64,000 nt of DNA from contig NZ_CP015756.1 of assembly GCF_001877035.1 (NCBI RefSeq), positions 2,037,001 through 2,101,000 on the forward strand, in the 5' to 3' direction. The notes beneath the pieces were generated by a model, which saw only the letters and a program-made list of their open reading frames with translations, had not been told where the DNA came from and did no database searches. This document shows positions 35,048-44,238 of the stretch, one piece after another; positions within the stretch are counted from its first letter, which is position 1; each line of letters starts with the position of its first letter. Made by a program: the position numbers and the translations under genes. The stretch comes from Clostridium estertheticum subsp. estertheticum (GTDB lineage: Bacteria; Bacillota; Clostridia; Clostridiales; Clostridiaceae).

Positions 35048-35215
35048 AGTTTTTTCTGTTTTTCTGTTAAATACTTTAAGAAAAATGATTGAATTAAAGA
35101 TGAAATGATAAGTATAGATAGTATAAAAGATAATAATGAGAAGTGAAATAAGTAGAAAAATTAAACCTGCACCTATAGCTAATATACTTTTTAAAGTGTT
35201 TAGTCTGTAGGTGCC
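35018..35215 (-). pseudogene. Hydrophobic open frame without a start codon; possible gene remnant
   Basis: On the minus strand a 65-codon frame is open from GGC 35215 to TGA 35018-35020. It reads RLNTLKSILAIGAGLIFLL, then a second hydrophobic stretch, and ends RKTEKTVPPTWQVAT inside repeat copy 2. There is no ATG, GTG or TTG before the membrane segment, and no ribosome site. It could be a decayed small membrane-protein gene. Repeat copy 1 read on the same strand also ends in a similar VPPMWQVTS-stop. Confidence 0.3.
35022..35056 (+). terminator. Terminator of the two-component cassette, formed by repeat copy 2
   Basis: TGCCAC (35024-35029) pairs with GTGGCA (35041-35046) and is followed by CAGTTTTTT. 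The stem is short but GC-rich for this genome. Confidence 0.6.
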
Positions 35216-35646
35216 ATTTTAATTAATTTGCTTATTTTTTTATTGCAAATTTCAGCACCGAAGGTAATGATTTAAGAAAAGGTGCTATATATATTAACAA
35301 TTGTAACCATTTTTAAGTATTTATATGAATTATAATACAAAATATATTTAACCGTAAATTATGAATAATTGTAATAAATTATAAAAAAAATTATAATTTT
35401 CAATATATTTTATTGAATAAGTGAATATGATGATGATAAACCATTAAAAGAGGTTGTAAACAAATGATGAATTATAAAAGAATTTCGGTTCGAATATATG
35501 TTGAAATATGTAATTATCACTATATAATAAGAGTAATAGTAGTTAGTTGTAACTAATATGTAAGTATTTTTTGTAGAAATATATACAATGAAAAGGAAAG
35601 AACGAATGTTAAAAGTATAACTAATATTTAGTGGGGGATGGAGTTT
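35057..35646. other. Intergenic region before the chemosensory operon
   Basis: About 590 bp. A hairpin at 35169-35214 has arms GCACCTA/TAGGTGC and inner CTAA/TTAG and ACTT/AAGT stems; a second dyad AGCACC/GGTGCT lies near 35252-35286. The perfect palindrome TTAGTTGTAACTAA (35543-35556) is about 90 bp before cheY. No cyclic-di-GMP riboswitch motif and no intact small gene with a ribosome site is seen. Confidence 0.4.
35543..35556. promoter_or_regulatory. 14-bp palindrome upstream of the che operon
   Basis: TTAGTTGTAACTAA is a near-perfect dyad (TTAGTT/AACTAA around GT) in the leader of cheY. It is a candidate operator; the regulator is unknown. The LytTR regulator encoded 2 kb upstream is one possibility. 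Confidence 0.3.
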
Positions 35647-36000
35647 ATGAAGAGAGTTTTAATTACAGATGATGCAACATTTATGAGGATGTCATTGAAA
35701 AGTATGCTTGAAAAGTGTGGATTTGAAATAGTTGGAGAGGCTGAAAACGGATTAGTAGCGATAGAAAAATATAAGATTCTTAAACCGGATATCATAACCC
35801 TTGATATTACAATGCCAATAATGGATGGACTTGCCGCATTAAAGAATATAAAGGCAGTTGATAAAAATGCTAAAGTTATTATGATTTCTGCTATGGGACA
35901 AGAGTCGATTGTTAGAGAAGCTATAATTTCAGGTGCAATGGGTTTTGTAATAAAACCGTTTACTCAGGAAACAATAACAAAAGCTTTTAGTAAATTCTAA
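35647..36000 (+). CDS. cheY: Chemotaxis response regulator CheY
   Basis: 117 aa from ATG 35647, placed 9 bp after GGGGG; an in-frame ATG at 35638 abuts the ribosome site. It is a single receiver domain with the acidic pair in ITDDATFMR, phospho-acceptor D53 (TLDITMP) and K103 (VIKPF). It carries phosphoryl groups from CheA to the flagellar switch or another output. First gene of a seven-gene che operon. Confidence 0.92.
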   Translation: MKRVLITDDATFMRMSLKSMLEKCGFEIVGEAENGLVAIEKYKILKPDIITLDITMPIMDGLAALKNIKAVDKNAKVIMISAMGQESIVREAIISGAMGFVIKPFTQETITKAFSKF

Positions 36001-36063
36001 TAGAATTATCAACATTTAAAAGTGAAAAATTTCACAAACTGGATAATTAAGGGGGAACAAATT

Positions 36064-38439
36064 ATGAAATGGTTTTATAATATGAAACTTAGTAAAAAGT
36101 TAACGCTTGGATTTATTATAGTTGCAGTACTTGCAGGGGTAATAGGTATTGTTGGCATCTTTAGCCTTGTGGCAACACAAAAAAAATCGGAAAATATCAT
36201 AACTAACTATGGAAATTCACAAGGTGAATTAGGGTTTATAGCTGAGGCATTTCAAAAAACTAGAACAGTCGCAAGGGATCTTATAATAGAAACTAAAGAT
36301 ACTAATTATAAAAAATATCAAGATCAAATAGTTGCAAACGATGAAACAATAGTGAAATATATGGCAGAGCTTAAAAAAACGGTGCAATTGCCAGAAGAAC
36401 TTTTAGGTTATAATAAATTAGAAAAATCAATAAGTGATTATAACACTTCTCGGGATAAGGTTATAACATTAGCTATTAATAATAAGAATGCACAAGCTTA
36501 TATATTATTAAAGAGTGAAGCTGGATCACTCGGGGAAATAGCATCAAAAAATATTGATGACAATATAGAGCAAAATTTAACAATTGGAAGTCAACTAACT
36601 AAGGATGCACAAAATTCATCAAATCGAATAATAGTAATACTTATTATTATTGTAGTATTGTCAGTAATCGCTTCGCTATTACTTGGGTATTTTATATCAA
36701 GGATAATAGGAAATTCAATTAAAAAGCTACTGGTAGCAGCTGATAATATTTCAGAAGGTAATTTAAATGTTGAGGTAGATATAAATACTAAGGATGAAGT
36801 TGGGGATTTAGCAAGATCATTTAGTAAAATCATTGTAGCTATAAAATCACTTACAAGTGATGTAAATATGCTAGCAGATGCAGCAGTATTAGGTAATCTA
36901 GATACAAGGGCAGACATATCTAAACACAGTGGAGATTACAGAAAAGTAGTAGAAGGAGTAAATAGTACTCTTGATACAATTACTGAGCCAATTAATGAAT
37001 CTAGAATAGTATTAGCAAAGATGGCATTAAATGACCATACTATGAGTATGACGGGCTCTTATAAAGGTGCTATGAAGGACTTTGCAGAAGATATTAATTC
37101 TGTTCATGCTAGAATTTCAGCTGTAGTAAAATTGTTAGTGGAAATATCTGTGGGCGATATAAAAGGGCTTGAAGGACTTAGAAGTGTTGGTAAAAGGTCT
37201 GAGAATGATGAATTAATGCCTTCAATGATAGTAATGATGTCAACAATTCAAGATCTTGTAGCAGAAGCAAGCATGATAGCAGATTGCGCATCAAGAGGTG
37301 ATCTTGAGACAAGAGGGGATATTTCAAAATTTAAGGGTGGATATCGCGAAGTTATAGATGGATTTAATAAGGCACTGGATGCTATGGAAGATCCAATTAA
37401 TGAATCAGCAGATGTATTAAAGAAAATGGCAAATGGAGACTTAACTATTAGTATGACTGGTAATTATCAAGGTAGTTATTTAGTCATAAAGGATTCTCTC
37501 AACCATACTTTAGAGGCTTTTAATGAACTATTAGGAAGTATTACTGACGCATCAGATGAAGTCTTATCAGGGTCTAATCAAGTATCTGATGGTAGTCAGG
37601 CATTATCACAGGGAACTACAGAGCAAGCAAGCTCCATAGAAGAATTAACGGCTTCGATAACACAGGTAGCAGCTCAGACTAAACAAAATGCAGTTAATGC
37701 TAGTCAAGCAAATGAACTAGCACTTAATGCTAAAGAAGGAGCAGTACTTGGAAATTCTCATATGAAAGAGCTGCTTAAATCTATGGGGGATATAAACGAG
37801 TCATCCTCTAATATTTCAAAAATAATTAAAGTTATTGATGATATTGCTTTTCAAACTAATATGTTAGCATTAAACGCTGCAGTTGAAGCAGCAAGAGCAG
37901 GACAACATGGTAAAGGGTTTGCGGTTGTTGCCGAGGAAGTAAGAAATCTTGCAGCAAGAAGTACTAATGCAGCTAAGGAAACTGCAGACTTAATTGAAGG
38001 GTCTATTAAGAAAGTGGAGGATGGAACAAAAATTGCTAATGATACTGCAGAATCTCTTGATGAAATAGTTGTAGGTGTATCTAAGGCGGCTACTTTAGTT
38101 GGGGAAATAGCAGCGGCTTCAAATGAGCAAGCAACTGCGATATATCAGATAAATAAGGGCATAGAGCAAGTTTCAGATGTTGTTCAAACTAATTCGGCAA
38201 CTGCAGAAGAAAGCGCCGCATCTAGTGAGGAATTATCAAGCCAAGCTTCATTACTTAAGAGCATGGTAGGGAAATTCAACTTAAAAAGAGGCACGACTTC
38301 ACATTATAATGAGGTATCTTTAGGATCACGAAAGAATCAAACTCGGTTTAAAAACAAATCATTTGATTATGAGGAGGTTGCAGCAACTAAAAACAAACCT
38401 AAAATATCATTGAGTAATGAGGAGTTTGGAAAATATTAA
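36064..38439 (+). CDS. Methyl-accepting chemotaxis protein with tandem HAMP-like modules (first of two)
   Basis: 791 aa from ATG 36064 (AGGGGGAA site). TM1 at about 13-34, a four-helix-bundle sensor domain, TM2 near 187-209 and a HAMP domain are followed by repeated cytoplasmic modules, two with the core TRxDISK...Y..V..G.N and INES..VL.KMA..D..ISMTG.Y.G. The signalling tip is [20 protein letters not shown]. The protein ends [12 protein letters not shown]. The last ~270 residues are nearly identical to those of the receptor at 41127, indicating duplication. Confidence 0.92.
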   Translation: MKWFYNMKLSKKLTLGFIIVAVLAGVIGIVGIFSLVATQKKSENIITNYGNSQGELGFIAEAFQKTRTVARDLIIETKDTNYKKYQDQIVANDETIVKYMAELKKTVQLPEELLGYNKLEKSISDYNTSRDKVITLAINNKNAQAYILLKSEAGSLGEIASKNIDDNIEQNLTIGSQLTKDAQNSSNRIIVILIIIVVLSVIASLLLGYFISRIIGNSIKKLLVAADNISEGNLNVEVDINTKDEVGDLARSFSKIIVAIKSLTSDVNMLADAAVLGNLDTRADISKHSGDYRKVVEGVNSTLDTITEPINESRIVLAKMALNDHTMSMTGSYKGAMKDFAEDINSVHARISAVVKLLVEISVGDIKGLEGLRSVGKRSENDELMPSMIVMMSTIQDLVAEASMIADCASRGDLETRGDISKFKGGYREVIDGFNKALDAMEDPINESADVLKKMANGDLTISMTGNYQGSYLVIKDSLNHTLEAFNELLGSITDASDEVLSGSNQVSDGSQALSQGTTEQASSIEELTASITQVAAQTKQNAVNASQANELALNAKEGAVLGNSHMKELLKSMGDINESSSNISKIIKVIDDIAFQTNMLALNAAVEAARAGQHGKGFAVVAEEVRNLAARSTNAAKETADLIEGSIKKVEDGTKIANDTAESLDEIVVGVSKAATLVGEIAAASNEQATAIYQINKGIEQVSDVVQTNSATAEESAASSEELSSQASLLKSMVGKFNLKRGTTSHYNEVSLGSRKNQTRFKNKSFDYEEVAATKNKPKISLSNEEFGKY

Positions 38440-38485
38440 TTTAAAGAGTTATACAATAATCTAAACAAATGATGAGGTGACGTTT

Positions 38486-40594
38486 ATGTCAAATGATGAA
38501 ACAACTAGAGAACCAATGCTTGAAATATATCTTTTTGAAGCTACTCAACTGATGGAGCAGCTTGAAGAGATTAGTATTAAATGTGAAAAAAATAAAAGTA
38601 TTGATACAGAACATATAAATGAAATCTTTAGAATAATGCATACCATAAAGAGTTCATCAGCTATGATGATGTTTAATAATATATCTGTTTTAGCACATTC
38701 AATGGAGGATTTATTTTATTTTATTAGGGAAAATAAAGCAGTAAATATAGATTTTGAAAGCTTGTTTGATTTGGTGCTTTTAGGTATTGATTTTATAAAA
38801 GGTGAGGTCTTAAAGATTGATAATGATGAGGCTGCTGATGGACCCAGTGAAGAATTGGTGCTAAAAAGTTCAAATCTTCTAACTGTTATGAAAGAAGCTA
38901 ATAGCGTTACTTTAGAAGAGGTATTACCACAGCCAAAGGAAGATACTAAATTTTATATAGGTACTTATGCAAATCAGGATTTAGAGGCTAAACAGAAATA
39001 CACTGTAAGAATTTTTTATGAAGATGGTTGTGAAATGGAAAATGTACGCGCATATACTGTAATTCATAATCTTAAGGATATAGTATCAGAAATGTACTAC
39101 ATTCCTGAAGATATAATAGAGAGTAATGAAAGTGTAGAAGCTATCCGTAAAAATGGTTTTTTAATAGGATTTGCTACTTCTATAGAGCAGGAGAAAATTG
39201 CAGAAAAACTAAATGAAATTATTTTCTTAAGAGATTTGGAACTTCTTCAAGTGGAAGAATATCCAGAAGAAATTAAAAAGGTAAAAGCGAAAAGCATAAT
39301 TCAACTTGAAGGGCCTTTAGAGAATATAGAGCTTTTGAGCGATAAAGAATTTATTCAAGAAGAATCTATTCAAATAGAACAAGTAGAAAAAGTGGATACA
39401 AATAAAGAAGTTGAGCATGTTGCTAAAGTATCAAAACAGCAAAGTATAATAAGTGTAAATATTTCTAAATTGGATATGCTTTTAGATTTAGTTGGTGAAA
39501 TTGTTATATCAGAAGCAATGGTTACAAAAAATCCTGATTTAGAGGGCCTTTCCCTAGATAGTTTTAATAAAGCGTCTAGGCAACTTAGAAAACTTACTAA
39601 TGAATTACAAGATGTTGTAATGTCAATACGAATGGTACCAGTCTCTATGACTTTTCACAAAATGAATAGAATAGTAAGAGATATGAGTAAAAAATTAAAT
39701 AAAGATGTTGAACTTGAAATTATAGGTGAGGAGACAGAGGTTGATAAAAACATAATAGATCATATATCAGATCCATTAATGCATCTAGTTCGGAATTCAT
39801 TAGATCATGGCATAGAAGATAAAGCGGAAAGAATAGCCTCTGGAAAACCTTCTATTGGGAAAATAACATTAGAGGCGAAAAATGCTGGCGGTGATGTATT
39901 TATAATTGTTAGTGATGACGGACGTGGTCTTGACAAAAGTAAAATATATGAAAAGGCTAAACTTCAAGGATTAGTTACAAGACCTGAGGATGAATTAACG
40001 GATAAAGAAATTTTCTCGAATATTTTATTACCTGGATTCTCTACTAATGAAAGTGTTACAGAATACTCAGGGCGTGGAGTTGGTATGGATGTTGTCAAAA
40101 AAAATATTGATAGTATTGGCGGATCCATTTCAATTGAAAGTGTGATGGGACGTAAAAGCATAATATCAATTAAAATCCCTTTAACACTCGCAATAATCGA
40201 TGGACTTGAGGTAGCAGTTGGAAATTCCAAATATACAATACCTATTACATCTATCAAAGAGTCATTTAAGCCAAAAGAGAATGAAGTAATTGCAGATAGT
40301 GATGGAAATGAAATGATAATGATAAGAGGAGAAGCATACCCCATATATAGACTTCATAGAATATTCGACATAAATACAAAAGTAACATCATCAATCAATG
40401 GGATAATGGTCCTAATTGAAGATAATACAAAATCGGCTTGTTTGTTTGTGGATTCATTAATTGGAGAACAGCAGGTAGTAGTTAAGGCACTACCCACTTA
40501 TATTAAGAAAGCTAAAGGAATTGCGGGATGTACAATCTTGGGCGATGGTAATATAAGCCTTATTATAGATGTAAATGGAATTTTAGATAGATAA
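38486..40594 (+). CDS. cheA: Chemotaxis histidine kinase CheA
   Basis: 702 aa from ATG 38486 (GAGGTGA site). Order: HPt domain with H52 in IMHTIKSSS, a P2-like region about 150-260, a linker, dimerisation helices (about 320-385), the ATPase domain (LVRNSLDHGIED, DDGRGLD, GRGVGMDVV) and a CheW-like domain from about 560. It autophosphorylates in response to the receptors and passes phosphate to CheY and CheB encoded in the same operon. Confidence 0.95.
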   Translation: MSNDETTREPMLEIYLFEATQLMEQLEEISIKCEKNKSIDTEHINEIFRIMHTIKSSSAMMMFNNISVLAHSMEDLFYFIRENKAVNIDFESLFDLVLLGIDFIKGEVLKIDNDEAADGPSEELVLKSSNLLTVMKEANSVTLEEVLPQPKEDTKFYIGTYANQDLEAKQKYTVRIFYEDGCEMENVRAYTVIHNLKDIVSEMYYIPEDIIESNESVEAIRKNGFLIGFATSIEQEKIAEKLNEIIFLRDLELLQVEEYPEEIKKVKAKSIIQLEGPLENIELLSDKEFIQEESIQIEQVEKVDTNKEVEHVAKVSKQQSIISVNISKLDMLLDLVGEIVISEAMVTKNPDLEGLSLDSFNKASRQLRKLTNELQDVVMSIRMVPVSMTFHKMNRIVRDMSKKLNKDVELEIIGEETEVDKNIIDHISDPLMHLVRNSLDHGIEDKAERIASGKPSIGKITLEAKNAGGDVFIIVSDDGRGLDKSKIYEKAKLQGLVTRPEDELTDKEIFSNILLPGFSTNESVTEYSGRGVGMDVVKKNIDSIGGSISIESVMGRKSIISIKIPLTLAIIDGLEVAVGNSKYTIPITSIKESFKPKENEVIADSDGNEMIMIRGEAYPIYRLHRIFDINTKVTSSINGIMVLIEDNTKSACLFVDSLIGEQQVVVKALPTYIKKAKGIAGCTILGDGNISLIIDVNGILDR

Positions 40595-40617
40595 AATAAA
40601 AAAAGGTGGTTAAAAAA

Positions 40618-41112
40618 ATGGCAGAAATTTTAGAAGAAATTATGGAAACAGCTGAGGATACTCAAAAAGGAAAATTTTTAACATTTTCTGTTGGTAAAGA
40701 GTCTTACGGTATTGAAATTAAGTTTGTAACAGAAATAATTGGTATACAGGAAATAACAGAGGTACCTGAATTACCTGATTATGTAAAAGGAATTATAAAT
40801 CTTCGTGGAAAGATTATACCAGTTATTGATGTAAGACTTAGATTTAGAAAAGAGCCCAAAGATTATAATGATAGGACATGCATAGTTGTAATTAATATTA
40901 AGGAAACTGTTGTTGGACTTATTGTGGATAATGTCGCTGAGGTAATTAATATAGATGATAGTGATATTGTTCCACCACCACAAATGAAAACAGGTTTTCA
41001 TAATCGATATGTTAGAGGAATAGGGAAAGTAGGAAATGAAGTTAAGCTTCTGCTCGATTGTGATAAGTTACTTAATGATGAAGAATTAGACAAAATTATT
41101 GAAACTGTATAA
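40618..41112 (+). CDS. cheW: Chemotaxis coupling protein CheW
   Basis: 164 aa from ATG 40618 (AAAGGTGG site). One CheW domain with FSVGKESYGIEIKFVTEIIG, LPDYVKGIINLRGKIIPVID and VGLIVDNVAEVINI. It links CheA to receptors. The gene lies between cheA and the second receptor, with gaps of 23 and 14 bp. Confidence 0.95.
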   Translation: MAEILEEIMETAEDTQKGKFLTFSVGKESYGIEIKFVTEIIGIQEITEVPELPDYVKGIINLRGKIIPVIDVRLRFRKEPKDYNDRTCIVVINIKETVVGLIVDNVAEVINIDDSDIVPPPQMKTGFHNRYVRGIGKVGNEVKLLLDCDKLLNDEELDKIIETV

Positions 41113-41126
41113 TAGGGGGAATAATA

Positions 41127-43349
41127 ATGAAGTTATTTAACAATTTTAAAATAGGCACAAAAATATTATGTGGGTTTTTTATGGTGGCAATTATCGCTAT
41201 AATAATTGGAATAACAGGTATTATTAATTTAAATACTATATCGAACAAGGATACTGAAATGTATGAAAAAATGACAGTTCCCATGAGTAATCTTTACAAT
41301 ATGAATCATGTTTTTCAAAATACTAGGTCAAATTTGAGAGATATGATTATGTCGTCTAATGAAAAAGATATGCTGGAGTTTGAGAGACAAATAAACGACA
41401 ATAATGCAAGTTTCACTAAAGAATCTAATGAATTTAAAACAAGTACCATAACTGCAGAGGGTAAAGAACTTATAAAAAATACTGATGATTCTGTACTCGC
41501 TTATGAGAAAGTAGCAGCTGATGTGATATTACTTGCAAAACAAAACAAAGATGCTGAGGCAATAGTTTTGATGAATAGTGCAGGTGTAAAAGCAAATGAT
41601 TTGCTTGCACAAAATATGAAAAAAATGTCAGAAGCGAAGGTTGCTCTTGCAAAAACAGCTTCTGATTCAAATACAGCTACTGCAAACAGTTCAATAAGGT
41701 TAATGCTAATACTTATAATACTTGGAGCGACACTTGCTATTGGGTTAGGAGTAATAATAGCAAGAACTATTACTAAACCAATAAAGAAGTTAGTTGATTA
41801 TGCGAATAGAATTGCAATTGGTGATGTTGATATAGAGATCACTGAATCATCAAAGGATGAGACAGGGACCTTAATGGCTTCGTTTAAGAAAATGGTTGAG
41901 AATATACGCGAAAATGCAGCAAGTGCAGAGAGTATATCTAAAGGAGATTTTAATGTAGAGATAAGTCCTAAATCTGATAAAGATGTACTTGCAAAAAGCT
42001 TAATTCTAGTTGTTTCTGCGGTTAACAATCTTGAAAAAGAAACAAATATGTTAACAAAGTCATGTGTTGAGGGAAAATTATCTACAAGAGGAGATGCTCA
42101 GAACTTTAACGGAGGATATAAAAACATAGTCGAAGGTATAAATAATATATTAGATGCCGTTATAGAACCTATTAAAGAAGCATCATCAGTGCTTCAGGAA
42201 ATGGCAAATGGTAACTTAAAGGTAAGTATGAAGGGTGATTACAAAGGGGATCATGCGGATATCAAAAATGCATTAAATGACACTATAAATTCTTTATCAT
42301 CTTATGTAACTGAAATTTCACAGGTTTTAGATGAAATGTCTAATTCTAATCTTAAGTTATCAATAAACAATGAATATAAAGGTGATTTTGCACAAATTAA
42401 GGATGCATTAAACCTTATAGTTCAATCTTTTAATGAAGTATTTACGGAAATAAATAATGCTGCAGACCAAGTATCAGCAGGATCAAACCAAGTTTCAGAT
42501 GGAAGCCAGGCATTGTCTCAGGGAACAACAGAGCAAGCAAGTTCTATAGAAGAATTAACTGCATCTATAACGCAGGTAGCGGCTCAGACTAAGCAAAATG
42601 CAGTAAGTGCTAGCCAAGCAAACGAACTTGCACTTAATGCTAAGGATGGAGCTGTGCTTGGGAATTCTCATATGAAAGAAATGCTTAAATCTATGGAGGA
42701 TATAAATGAGTCATCTTCTAATATATCCAAAATAATTAAGGTTATTGATGATATTGCATTCCAAACTAATATGTTAGCGTTAAACGCTGCAGTGGAAGCT
42801 GCAAGAGCAGGGCAACATGGGAAAGGGTTTGCGGTAGTTGCGGAGGAAGTAAGAAATCTTGCAGCAAGAAGCACTAATGCAGCTAAGCAAACTGCAGATT
42901 TAATTGAAGGGTCTATTAAGAAAGTTGAGTTTGGAACTAAAATTGCAAATAACACTGCGGAATCTCTTAATGAGATAGTGATAGGGGTATCAAAAGCTGC
43001 AACTCTAGTTGGAGAGATTGCAGCAGCTTCAAATGAACAGGCAACTGCAATATACCAAATCAATAAGGGCATAGAACAAGTTTCAGATGTTGTTCAAACA
43101 AATTCGGCAACTGCAGAGCAAAGTGCAGCAGCTAGCGAAGAACTTTCAAGTCAGGCATCTATGCTTAAAAATATGGTAGGGAAGTTTAGGTTAAAAAGAA
43201 GTGATTTGACATCTTATAGTGAAGTAGCTTTAAAATCTCAGAAAAATATAAATTCTTCTAAAAACAAATCGCTAGCACATTCTGAGGTAGCAGCAACTAA
43301 AGATAAACCTAGAATATCTCTTAGCAACAGTGATTTTGGTAAATACTAA
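41127..43349 (+). CDS. Methyl-accepting chemotaxis protein with tandem HAMP-like modules (second of two)
   Basis: 740 aa. TM1 at about 12-34, a four-helix-bundle sensor domain (about 35-185), TM2 near 190-212, HAMP, then two HAMP-like modules including TRGDAQNFNGGYKNIVEGI and a paired NGNLKVSMKGDYKGDHADI / NSNLKLSINNEYKGDFAQI repeat. The signalling domain is almost the same as in the receptor at 36064. It ends RISLSNSDFGKY, the same tail as its paralogue. The divergent sensor domains suggest two inputs into one kinase. Confidence 0.92.
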   Translation: MKLFNNFKIGTKILCGFFMVAIIAIIIGITGIINLNTISNKDTEMYEKMTVPMSNLYNMNHVFQNTRSNLRDMIMSSNEKDMLEFERQINDNNASFTKESNEFKTSTITAEGKELIKNTDDSVLAYEKVAADVILLAKQNKDAEAIVLMNSAGVKANDLLAQNMKKMSEAKVALAKTASDSNTATANSSIRLMLILIILGATLAIGLGVIIARTITKPIKKLVDYANRIAIGDVDIEITESSKDETGTLMASFKKMVENIRENAASAESISKGDFNVEISPKSDKDVLAKSLILVVSAVNNLEKETNMLTKSCVEGKLSTRGDAQNFNGGYKNIVEGINNILDAVIEPIKEASSVLQEMANGNLKVSMKGDYKGDHADIKNALNDTINSLSSYVTEISQVLDEMSNSNLKLSINNEYKGDFAQIKDALNLIVQSFNEVFTEINNAADQVSAGSNQVSDGSQALSQGTTEQASSIEELTASITQVAAQTKQNAVSASQANELALNAKDGAVLGNSHMKEMLKSMEDINESSSNISKIIKVIDDIAFQTNMLALNAAVEAARAGQHGKGFAVVAEEVRNLAARSTNAAKQTADLIEGSIKKVEFGTKIANNTAESLNEIVIGVSKAATLVGEIAAASNEQATAIYQINKGIEQVSDVVQTNSATAEQSAAASEELSSQASMLKNMVGKFRLKRSDLTSYSEVALKSQKNINSSKNKSLAHSEVAATKDKPRISLSNSDFGKY

Positions 43350-43362
43350 AAATATATTAAGG

Positions 43363-43398
43363 CCATGGTTTGTAGTTCTAATATAGACCATGGTTTTT
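43363..43398 (+). terminator. Hairpin between the second receptor and cheR
   Basis: CCATGGT (43363-43369) and ACCATGG (43387-43393) are followed by TTTTT. It may lower transcription of cheR and cheB relative to the genes before it. Confidence 0.55.
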
Positions 43399-43419
43399 AA
43401 TAAAAATAAAGGTGATATT

Positions 43420-44232
43420 ATGATAAAGTTAAAGGAAAGTGAATTTAAAGAACTTACAGGTTATATGAAAGCAAATTATGGAATCAATCTTACAGAAAAA
43501 AAACTTCTTATAGAGGGTCGCCTTAGCAATATGATTATAGAAAAAGGGTTCACTAATTTTTCGGATTACCTACAATTCGTTTTTAATGATCCCTCAGGAA
43601 ATGAAATTAATCAACTTATAAACAAGTTAACTACCAATCATACTTATTTTATGAGAGAAGTCGAGCATTTTAATTATTTTAGGGATACTGTTATGCATTA
43701 CTTAGAGTCAACTTGTAGAAATAAAGATTTAAGAATATGGAGTGCAGGATGTTCTAGTGGGGAGGAGCCATATACCCTAGCCATGATAATTGCAGATTAT
43801 TTTGGGAATCAAAAGCCTATGTGGAATACTAAAGTACTGGCTACGGATATTTCCCAAAAGGTACTAGAAGTAGCACAAATGGGTCTTTATTCAAAGGATG
43901 CTGTAGATACAATACCTAAATATTGGAGACTTAAATATTTTAGTAAAGTTGATGATGAAAATTATCAGATTGGACAGGAAATAAAAAATGAAGTAATATA
44001 TAGAAATTTTAATTTGATGACTGAAATTTTTCCGTTTAAAAAAAAGTTTCATGTTATATTTTGTAGAAATGTAATGATATATTTTGAGCCAAAAACAAAG
44101 ATGGAATTAATAAAGAAATTTTATGATATGACTGAAATAGGTGGTTATCTTTTTTTAGGCCATTCTGAATCCGTAAATAAAAATGAAACTAATTATAAAT
44201 ATATCATGCCAGCTGTTTATAGGAAAGGATAG
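43420..44232 (+). CDS. cheR: Chemotaxis protein methyltransferase CheR
   Basis: 271 aa from ATG 43420 (AAAGGTGAT site). The N-terminal helical domain is followed by the SAM-binding domain, with NHTYFMREVEHF, WSAGCSSGEEPYTLAM and VIFCRNVMIYF. It methylates glutamates on the receptors using S-adenosylmethionine. It is encoded directly after the second receptor, separated by a weak terminator-like hairpin. Confidence 0.95.
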   Translation: MIKLKESEFKELTGYMKANYGINLTEKKLLIEGRLSNMIIEKGFTNFSDYLQFVFNDPSGNEINQLINKLTTNHTYFMREVEHFNYFRDTVMHYLESTCRNKDLRIWSAGCSSGEEPYTLAMIIADYFGNQKPMWNTKVLATDISQKVLEVAQMGLYSKDAVDTIPKYWRLKYFSKVDDENYQIGQEIKNEVIYRNFNLMTEIFPFKKKFHVIFCRNVMIYFEPKTKMELIKKFYDMTEIGGYLFLGHSESVNKNETNYKYIMPAVYRKG

Positions 44233-44238
44233 GTAAGA

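Noticed and set aside
35057-35646. Cyclic-di-GMP riboswitch ahead of the chemosensory operon
   Set aside because: No GEMM-type core is visible; only hairpins and one palindrome are present.
42668-43072. Antisense open frame of about 130 codons opposite the second receptor
   Set aside because: It is a shadow of the conserved signalling domain and has no ribosome site or recognisable domain.
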